Shown in pieces: positions 1-4,565 of a stretch of 6,118 bases of DNA. The stretch's first letter is position 1. The number at the start of each line of letters is the position of its first letter. The notes under the pieces are model-generated. The model worked only from the letters and a program-made list of their open reading frames with translations, made no database searches and had not been told where the DNA came from. Location: assembly GCA_021443945.1 (NCBI GenBank), contig JABUSF010000011.1, forward strand, positions 58,463 to 64,580, given 5' to 3'. The translations under genes and the position numbers were made by a program. The DNA is from Ileibacterium sp. (GTDB lineage Bacteria; Bacillota_I; Bacilli_A; Erysipelotrichales; Erysipelotrichaceae).

Positions 1-15
1 TTACAGGACTGAGAC

Positions 16-22
16 AGGAGGT
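16..22 (+). promoter_or_regulatory. Ribosome binding site of cshB, short spacing
   Basis: AGGAGGT is a near-perfect Shine-Dalgarno sequence, but only four bases separate AGGAGG from the ATG at 26, which is tighter than usual. The helicase reading frame stays open upstream to the window edge, so this site is what fixes the start. The next in-frame ATG (47) has no Shine-Dalgarno sequence and would remove part of the region aligned with other CshB proteins. Confidence 0.8.
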
Positions 23-25
23 ATT

Positions 26-1336
26 ATGAGCCGAATTGATGAAATCATGAAAGTTGAAGGGTTTAAATCCCTGACCCCCATTCAGGAGGCAACTGTCAAT
101 CGTAAAGATAAATCCAAAGATTTTGTGGGGATTTCAACCACTGGATCCGGGAAATCCCATGCCTTTTTCATGCCGATTTTTGACATGATCGACCCGGAAA
201 AAAATGAAGTGCAGGCTGTCATTTCCGTTCCGACAAGAGAACTGGCCTACCAGCTGTACGAACGGTCCAAAGGAATGGCTGCCCATTTTGGTGTACGGGT
301 TCGCCTGGTCATCGGCGGAACAGAAAAGAAAGAAGGCGGTCTGACCCCTCAGATTGTCATTGGAACACCTGGACGAATGAAAGACCAGTTTCTGGATGAC
401 AAAACCCTTCGTCTGGATACAGCCAAAATCATGGTTGTCGATGAAGCGGACATGACGCTGGAATTCGGATTTCTGGAAGATGTGGATGCCATTTTAGACC
501 ACATGAAAAATGCGGTTGTGATGGTTTTCTCTGCTACCATTCCCGATGAACTTCAGCCATTCCTGAAGAAATATCTGAACAACCCGGATGTAGTGCGCAT
601 TGGAAGCGACGACGACTTTGCAGCCAATGTCACCCATTATCAGGTTCCTTTAAAACACAAATCCTATTCGGAAAAACTCAAGGATGTTCTTCCGGCCATT
701 AACCCTTATGTCTGCCTGATTTTTGCCAATTCCAACAAAGAAGCACATCAGATTTCAGAAGATTTAAGAAAAGAAGGCTATCAGCTGGTAGAACTCCACG
801 GGGATCTGGAAGCCCGTGAAAGAACCAAAGCCATCCGGGACATCAACTCTCAGAAAAAATCCTACATCGTTGCCAGCGACATCGCCTCCCGGGGCATTGA
901 CCTGGAAGGAGTCACCCATGTCATTTCCTGTGGCCTTCCTAAAGATCTGCGCTTCTACTTCCACCGGGCCGGCCGGACGGGAAGAGCAGGAAGAGACGGC
1001 CTGGCCATTGTCCTGACGGGTGAAAAGGATCAGACAGCCATTGAAAACCTGAAAAAGCAGGGAATTGACTTTAAAGTCATGGATGTGAAGAACAACGAAT
1101 TCCAGCCAGTAAAAGACCGTACTGTCCGCATGAAAAAGAGAGACGAGACTTTGGAAGCTGTCACTAAGCTTGTGCATAAGAAAAAAGGCAAAGTCAAACC
1201 AAACTATAAAAAGAGACAGCGTCAGGAAATCGAAAAACTTCACCGCAGAGCCAAACGGCAGAAAATTCAGGACGAAATCCGCAAACAGAAAAAGGAAAGA
1301 GCCAAAGCAAAACAGCGGGAGAAAGGAAACCGTTAA
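26..1336 (+). CDS. cshB: DEAD-box ATP-dependent RNA helicase, CshB type
   Basis: This cytoplasmic helicase uses ATP to unwind or remodel RNA. In Bacillus, CshB is linked to cold adaptation, ribosome assembly and RNA turnover. The 436 residues match the family length (B. subtilis CshB is about 438). The motifs are in order: Q-motif GFKSLTPIQ (12-20), motif I STTGSGKS (37-44), PTREL (69-73), GG (97-98), TPGR (114-117), DEAD (139-142), SAT (169-171), motif V around SDIASRGID (284-292) and motif VI HRAGRTGR (313-320). Beyond about residue 370 lies a Lys/Arg-rich tail that ends the protein. Its KVKPNYKKR segment resembles the KVKPGYKKK of Bacillus CshB, which together with the following nfo gene supports CshB over other DEAD-box paralogues. 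Two departures are visible. Motif I ends in Ser rather than Thr. The N-terminus is so short that position 3, which lies 17 residues before Gln20 and normally holds an aromatic residue, is Arg. The stop codon overlaps the nfo start. Confidence 0.93.
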   Translation: MSRIDEIMKVEGFKSLTPIQEATVNRKDKSKDFVGISTTGSGKSHAFFMPIFDMIDPEKNEVQAVISVPTRELAYQLYERSKGMAAHFGVRVRLVIGGTEKKEGGLTPQIVIGTPGRMKDQFLDDKTLRLDTAKIMVVDEADMTLEFGFLEDVDAILDHMKNAVVMVFSATIPDELQPFLKKYLNNPDVVRIGSDDDFAANVTHYQVPLKHKSYSEKLKDVLPAINPYVCLIFANSNKEAHQISEDLRKEGYQLVELHGDLEARERTKAIRDINSQKKSYIVASDIASRGIDLEGVTHVISCGLPKDLRFYFHRAGRTGRAGRDGLAIVLTGEKDQTAIENLKKQGIDFKVMDVKNNEFQPVKDRTVRMKKRDETLEAVTKLVHKKKGKVKPNYKKRQRQEIEKLHRRAKRQKIQDEIRKQKKERAKAKQREKGNR

Positions 1337-1338
1337 TG
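1322..1338 (+). promoter_or_regulatory. Ribosome binding site and TAATG overlap coupling nfo to cshB
   Basis: AAAGGA (1322-1327) lies eight bases before the ATG at 1336 and is embedded in the last codons of cshB. The cshB stop TAA (1334-1336) shares its last A with the nfo ATG. This arrangement usually means translational coupling through ribosome re-initiation, and it implies a single transcript. No separate promoter for nfo is apparent. Confidence 0.85.
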
Positions 1339-2199
1339 CTCTATCTGGGAAGCCATGTAGGCATGAAGGCGCCCAAGTTCTTTCTTGGGTCTATTGAAGA
1401 AGCCCTCAGTTATGATGCCAATGCCTGCATGATTTATACAGGAGCTCCTCAAAATTCAAAGCGGCGCCCCATCAGCCAGTTAAAAATTGCCGAAGGCAAA
1501 GCTCTGCTGCAGAAAGCGGGCTGGAGCATGAACCAGGTCATTATTCATGCTCCCTATATCATCAATCTGGGAAACACTGTAAAAGAGGAAACCGCTGATT
1601 TCGGCGCTGAATTCCTCAAGGAAGAACTGTTAAGGGTCGATGAAATCGGAGCCGGCATTTTGGTGCTGCATCCGGGGGCACACATGAAAGCTGGGGCAGA
1701 AGCCGGCATTCAGTCGATTGTCAAAAGACTGAACGACGTTCTCAATCAGGATGAAACGGATGTGGTGATTGCTTTGGAAACCATGGCCGGCAAAGGAAGC
1801 GAAGTGGGCCGCACGTTTGAAGAGCTTGCCGAAATTCGGCAGGGGATTGATAAAAAAGAAAGAGTCGGCTTTTGCCTGGATACCTGTCATATTCATGATG
1901 CGGGATATGATTTGTCAGACTTTGATTCTGTTCTGGATCACTTTGATGAAATTCTTGGTTTGGAGAATCTCAAAGTTCTTCACATCAATGATTCAAAAAA
2001 TGTCAGAGGAGCGGCCAAAGACCGGCATGCCAATCTTGGCGATGGTGAAATCGGATTCGAGACCCTGGCGAAAATTGTCCATCATCCGCGGCTGGATAAC
2101 ATTGTTAAGATACTGGAAACTCCCTGGATTGATGAAAAAGCTCCCTATAAAGAGGAGATTTCAGCGCTCAAAGAGTGGTCAAAAAGCCATAAATCATGA
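1336..2199 (+). CDS. nfo: Endonuclease IV (AP endonuclease)
   Basis: Endonuclease IV cleaves the DNA backbone 5' of abasic sites and removes blocked 3' ends in base excision repair. It is a cytoplasmic TIM-barrel enzyme with a three-zinc centre. The 287 residues fit the family (E. coli Nfo 285). The N-terminal strand LGSHVGM and the MIYTGAPQN segment are typical. All nine expected metal ligands can be placed: His71 (IIHAPY), His112 (LVLHPG), Glu148 (ALETMAGKG), Asp182 and His185 (LDTCH), His216 (VLHIND), Asp229 and His231 (KDRHAN), and Glu261 (ILETPW). The last four have the same numbers as in E. coli. The enzyme therefore looks intact and active. It is the second gene of the cshB-nfo unit, and an intrinsic terminator starts at its final base. 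No feature suggests recent transfer. Confidence 0.97.
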   Translation: MLYLGSHVGMKAPKFFLGSIEEALSYDANACMIYTGAPQNSKRRPISQLKIAEGKALLQKAGWSMNQVIIHAPYIINLGNTVKEETADFGAEFLKEELLRVDEIGAGILVLHPGAHMKAGAEAGIQSIVKRLNDVLNQDETDVVIALETMAGKGSEVGRTFEELAEIRQGIDKKERVGFCLDTCHIHDAGYDLSDFDSVLDHFDEILGLENLKVLHINDSKNVRGAAKDRHANLGDGEIGFETLAKIVHHPRLDNIVKILETPWIDEKAPYKEEISALKEWSKSHKS

Positions 2200-2228
2200 A
2201 AAACGGTCTAGTTTTGACCGTTTTTTTT
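2199..2228 (+). terminator. Intrinsic terminator of the cshB-nfo operon
   Basis: The arm AAAAACGGTC (2199-2208) pairs perfectly with GACCGTTTTT (2216-2225) around a seven-base loop. The U-tract is an unbroken run of eight T from 2221 to 2228 and overlaps the 3' arm. The stem begins at the last base of the nfo stop codon. Because the outer pairs are A-T, part of the helix would also work as a terminator in the opposite direction, but no gene is visible on the minus strand. Confidence 0.9.
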
Positions 2229-2460
2229 GATTTTTATTCAATACGTAAGTAAATTTAAAAAGTTAATATATTTATCCGAATTGATGAATATATAAAACAA
2301 ATAACGGTCAAAATTCTTGATATTTATGGTAATTGCGTATTGCAGAATGGAACGGAATTGTTTAGACTTTAAGAGTGTATTCATGAGTATGGCCTTTTAA
2401 CGGCCATCAATACATACGTGAAATACAATCTTTACTTTAGAAAATTGAATAGAAAGTCTT
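2229..2460 (+). other. AT-rich non-coding leader upstream of the CHAP gene
   Basis: I see no credible gene here on either strand. The first 120 bases are strongly AT-rich. They contain AACGGTCAAAA (2303-2313), which is complementary to the 3' arm of the preceding terminator. A two-tier inverted repeat lies at 2376-2414. The promoter for the CHAP gene must lie here because a terminator precedes it, but none is clear. TACAAT at 2424-2429 matches the -10 consensus at five of six bases and would give a leader of about 40 bases, but it has no recognisable -35 box at the right distance. TTGATA (2317-2322) is a possible -35 box without a good partner. Confidence 0.5.
2376..2414 (+). repeat. Two-tier inverted repeat (possible hairpin or operator)
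   Basis: The inner arms ATGGCC (2389-2394) and GGCCAT (2402-2407) are perfectly complementary around a seven-base loop. The outer arms TGTATT (2376-2381) and AATACA (2409-2414) are also perfectly complementary. They are separated from the inner stem by an asymmetric internal loop of seven bases on one side and one on the other. No T-tract follows, so it is not an intrinsic terminator for the + strand. If transcription starts upstream it would fold in the leader RNA. If it starts near 2436, the element would be a DNA operator overlapping the -35 region. Confidence 0.5.
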
Positions 2461-2462
2461 TT

Positions 2463-2466
2463 GAGG
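2463..2466 (+). promoter_or_regulatory. Ribosome binding site deciding the CHAP gene start
   Basis: GAGG, followed by AAAA, lies nine bases before the ATG at 2476. An in-frame TTG at 2461 overlaps this site and has only a weak AGAAAG (2451-2456) upstream at short spacing. I therefore prefer ATG 2476. The TTG start would add five residues, including Arg and Lys, and would give a more basic signal-peptide n-region, so it is not fully excluded. Confidence 0.7.
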
Positions 2467-2475
2467 AAAATACTT

Positions 2476-4335
2476 ATGAACTGCAAAAACTCAGCTTTTG
2501 CAGGTGTTTTCTGCGCGACTATGCTGACGAGCACGCTGACCATGGTCATTACGGCTGAACCAGAGGCGGCAGCTCCGGGAACTGCGGACAACAGCGGATC
2601 TGAGGATTTCGTTGAATTTGATCCGAGAACAGTTTCAACTGAACAGGCAGGTACTGATATCCAGCCTGCTGCTGAACCCCCAGCTGACCAGGGTAACCCA
2701 GCAGCTGGTGACGGGCAGCTGCCTTCCGTTCAGGAAGAAACTGCCGATGCTCCAGCAACGAACGAGCAGAATGTTCCGGAAGCGGGGGGATCTGAACAGA
2801 CAGCCCCTGAAAATCCGGGAACGACACCTGAAAACAATGAAGATGTCAAACCTTCTGAACCGGGAAAAAATCCGGAAGAAGGCAAGGATAAGGATAAAGA
2901 CAAAGACAAAGAAGAGGACAAAGATAAAGAAAAAGATCCTGAAAAAGATCCTGAGAAGAGCAATGCCAAGAAATTCGTTGAAGAGCATCAGCTGCTGACT
3001 CACTATCTTCCACAGTACCTTTCCTCCTTTGGCTCTTTAAACACCGTTGTCAGAAATGGCAATGAATACCTGATTCTGCCAACTGCGACTCAGGTGATGC
3101 CAAAACAGGCAGAAGAAACAGCTGCCGAACCAGAAAAGAAAGAGGAAGCAGCGGCTTCTTCCGAAACCAAAGCGGCAGATGAAAAAACAGATCCATCAGC
3201 TGCAAAAGAAGAAAAGAAAACAGAAGAAGCTTCTTCTGAAAAGAAGACAGTCATTGAGGAAATCACAAGCATTGCCAAATCAGCAGATCCGCTGGTTGTC
3301 AGTGCAGATGCTTTCAATGCGGCGGACTACATGTCCTTCTTCAATACCTACAGCACCTTCCTTCAGATGCCATCTGAAGAACAGGGGGAAGTAAACGGCC
3401 TGGTGATGGAAGCTCTTTCACAGAACTCTATGGCCAAGCTGGCGAAAACAGCCGTGGCTGCCGTAAACAGTCAGCCATACACAGTCCGTCAGCAGTTTGA
3501 AGGCATTCTCTCTTCCATTCGTGCAATGGATTCCAGCCTGCCAATGCTCCTGCCTCCAACGGAGGAAGAAGCTGGCGGTAAGGATAAACCAGTTACCCCA
3601 ACAGAAGAAGAGAAAAAGCCTGCAGCGGACAACAAACAGGAAGAAAATAAAAAACCTCAGACAGAGGAAAAGAAAGAAGATCCGGCTAACGCGGCAGCCG
3701 CTGCCGTTGCTCAGGAAGTTCTGCCCGTCATGGAACGAATTTCTTACAGCAACTACGGTCACGGAACCAACCGCCGAATCACCATTAATGGTCTTGGAAG
3801 CTACATGCTTCTGCCGGATTTCACAAACTCCCGTGCATGGAAGGAATCTGTCTCTGCTTACAACACCCCGTATCTGTGGGGACAGTGCACATGGTTTGCC
3901 TGGGGCCGCTTCTATGAAATCTATGGATTCAACCCTGGATTCACAGGAAATGGTTACGAATGCGCCGGTCAGCTTGCCAAAGCTCATCCGGACAAATTCG
4001 AATTGTCCAAAACTCCTGTATCCGGCGCCATCTTCAGCGCCGATGCAGCCCACAACCATGTGGGAATCGTATTGGAATACGATCCGAAAACCGATCTGAT
4101 GACCATTCAGGAAGGAAACCTGGACGGTGTGAGCAACCCTGACTGGAACGTTGCCATCGAGGACTACCGTACCATCGAAATTACACCGGCTCAGCTGCGC
4201 AGCATGTATGGAAACGTGACCTACGCCGTTCCAAAAGCCAGCGCCTACAAACAGCTCGCCATGGAAACACTGAAAAGCAAATCTCTGCGTCAGAGAGTTC
4301 TTGACCGGCTCAGAGCTGCCTACATGGAAGACTAA
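2476..4335 (+). CDS. Secreted modular CHAP-domain peptidoglycan hydrolase
   Basis: CHAP domains are papain-like amidases or endopeptidases that cut peptidoglycan. This 619-residue protein starts with a likely signal peptide: Lys4, then a hydrophobic stretch to about residue 26, with possible cleavage after Ala27. An acidic, Pro/Ala-rich stretch leads to a Lys-Asp/Glu linker (about 137-161). A small module follows (about 164-208), then a second Lys/Glu linker (about 209-255), an apparently helical module (about 256-362), a third linker (about 363-410), and the CHAP domain (about 459-590). The expected catalytic residues are Cys471 (GQCTWFAWGR), His528 (NHVGIVLEY) and Glu546 (QEGN). The chain ends in a short basic helix-like tail. 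I see no LPXTG motif or C-terminal membrane segment, so it is probably released or held by wall binding. It stands as a single-gene unit between two terminators and just before a transpeptidase gene. I do not recognise modules one and two. Bond specificity cannot be read from the sequence. Confidence 0.88.
   Translation: MNCKNSAFAGVFCATMLTSTLTMVITAEPEAAAPGTADNSGSEDFVEFDPRTVSTEQAGTDIQPAAEPPADQGNPAAGDGQLPSVQEETADAPATNEQNVPEAGGSEQTAPENPGTTPENNEDVKPSEPGKNPEEGKDKDKDKDKEEDKDKEKDPEKDPEKSNAKKFVEEHQLLTHYLPQYLSSFGSLNTVVRNGNEYLILPTATQVMPKQAEETAAEPEKKEEAAASSETKAADEKTDPSAAKEEKKTEEASSEKKTVIEEITSIAKSADPLVVSADAFNAADYMSFFNTYSTFLQMPSEEQGEVNGLVMEALSQNSMAKLAKTAVAAVNSQPYTVRQQFEGILSSIRAMDSSLPMLLPPTEEEAGGKDKPVTPTEEEKKPAADNKQEENKKPQTEEKKEDPANAAAAAVAQEVLPVMERISYSNYGHGTNRRITINGLGSYMLLPDFTNSRAWKESVSAYNTPYLWGQCTWFAWGRFYEIYGFNPGFTGNGYECAGQLAKAHPDKFELSKTPVSGAIFSADAAHNHVGIVLEYDPKTDLMTIQEGNLDGVSNPDWNVAIEDYRTIEITPAQLRSMYGNVTYAVPKASAYKQLAMETLKSKSLRQRVLDRLRAAYMED
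2882..2960 (+). repeat. Lys-Asp/Glu simple repeat inside the CHAP gene
   Basis: The DNA consists of degenerate six-base units of the AAAGAC/AAGGAT kind encoding Lys-Asp, then an exact 12-base tandem duplication GAAAAAGATCCT (2929-2940 and 2941-2952) encoding EKDP twice. All units are multiples of three, so length changes by slippage would keep the frame. It forms the first charged linker between the secretion signal region and module one. Confidence 0.8.
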
Positions 4336-4345
4336 TCTGTATTTC

Positions 4346-4375
4346 AAGGAAATCACAAAGGTGGTTTCCTTTTTT
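4346..4375 (+). terminator. Intrinsic terminator of the CHAP gene
   Basis: AAGGAAATCAC (4346-4356) pairs with GTGGTTTCCTT (4361-4371) over 11 positions, with one G-T wobble and a four-base AAAG loop. A run of six T (4370-4375) overlaps and follows the 3' arm. It begins ten bases after the stop codon at 4335. Confidence 0.9.
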
Positions 4376-4535
4376 AGTGCGGGCCTTCTGTCAGAGGCCA
4401 GGATGAATTTGAAATAAGGAAATCAGGGCAAAACGGAAGGGAAAGAGGTAAAATAAAGCAATCCCGAATTTGCGTTTGTCGGGGATGGAAAAAGTTTCGT
4501 TTGATAAAAAACCGGTATATTTCACAAGTTAGATT

Positions 4536-4544
4536 TGTTATAAT
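4536..4544 (+). promoter_or_regulatory. Extended -10 promoter of the PBP gene
   Basis: TG at 4536-4537, one base, then a perfect TATAAT at 4539-4544 form a consensus extended -10 element. At the standard 17-base spacing the -35 hexamer would be TATATT (4516-4521), a poor match, which is common when an extended -10 is present. Transcription would begin near 4551, giving a leader of only about 15 bases. The stretch between the previous terminator and this promoter (4376-4535) holds nothing else I can support. Confidence 0.7.
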
Positions 4545-4550
4545 TGCCCG

Positions 4551-4560
4551 GAAAGGGGGA
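4551..4560 (+). promoter_or_regulatory. Ribosome binding site of the PBP gene
   Basis: GAAAGGGGGA is a G-rich Shine-Dalgarno sequence ending five bases before the ATG at 4566. Together with the promoter just upstream it fixes the start. It would lie almost at the 5' end of the transcript. Confidence 0.75.
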
Positions 4561-4565
4561 GTGCG

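Noticed and set aside
1..12. Possible 3' end of an upstream gene (Leu-Gln-Asp-stop, TGA at 10-12)
   Set aside because: The placement just before the cshB ribosome binding site fits an operon, but four codons at the window edge cannot identify or prove a gene.
764..1243. 159-codon minus-strand frame inside cshB
   Set aside because: It is opposite the conserved motifs V and VI of the helicase, with no plausible homology or ribosome binding site.
2291..2296. TATAAA as a -10 box for the CHAP gene
   Set aside because: No -35 match at 16-18 bases upstream and no extended -10 TG. The region is AT-rich enough to produce such hexamers by chance.
2383..2400. Five-codon leader peptide (MSMAF) before the CHAP gene
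   Set aside because: No convincing ribosome binding site, and it sits inside the inverted repeat. So short a frame is expected by chance.
2730..2969. Minus-strand frame rich in Ser-Leu repeats
   Set aside because: The repeat is just the reverse reading of the Lys-Asp coding repeat in the CHAP gene.
3418..4356. 312-codon open frame on the minus strand across the CHAP domain
   Set aside because: It is antisense to a protein with clear catalytic motifs, has no recognisable domain, and is a by-product of the codon use of the real gene.
4461..4486. Imperfect hairpin ATCCCGA / TCGGGGAT upstream of the PBP promoter
   Set aside because: It needs a bulged G, has no T-tract on the + strand, and only a broken T-rich stretch on the minus strand, where no gene is present.
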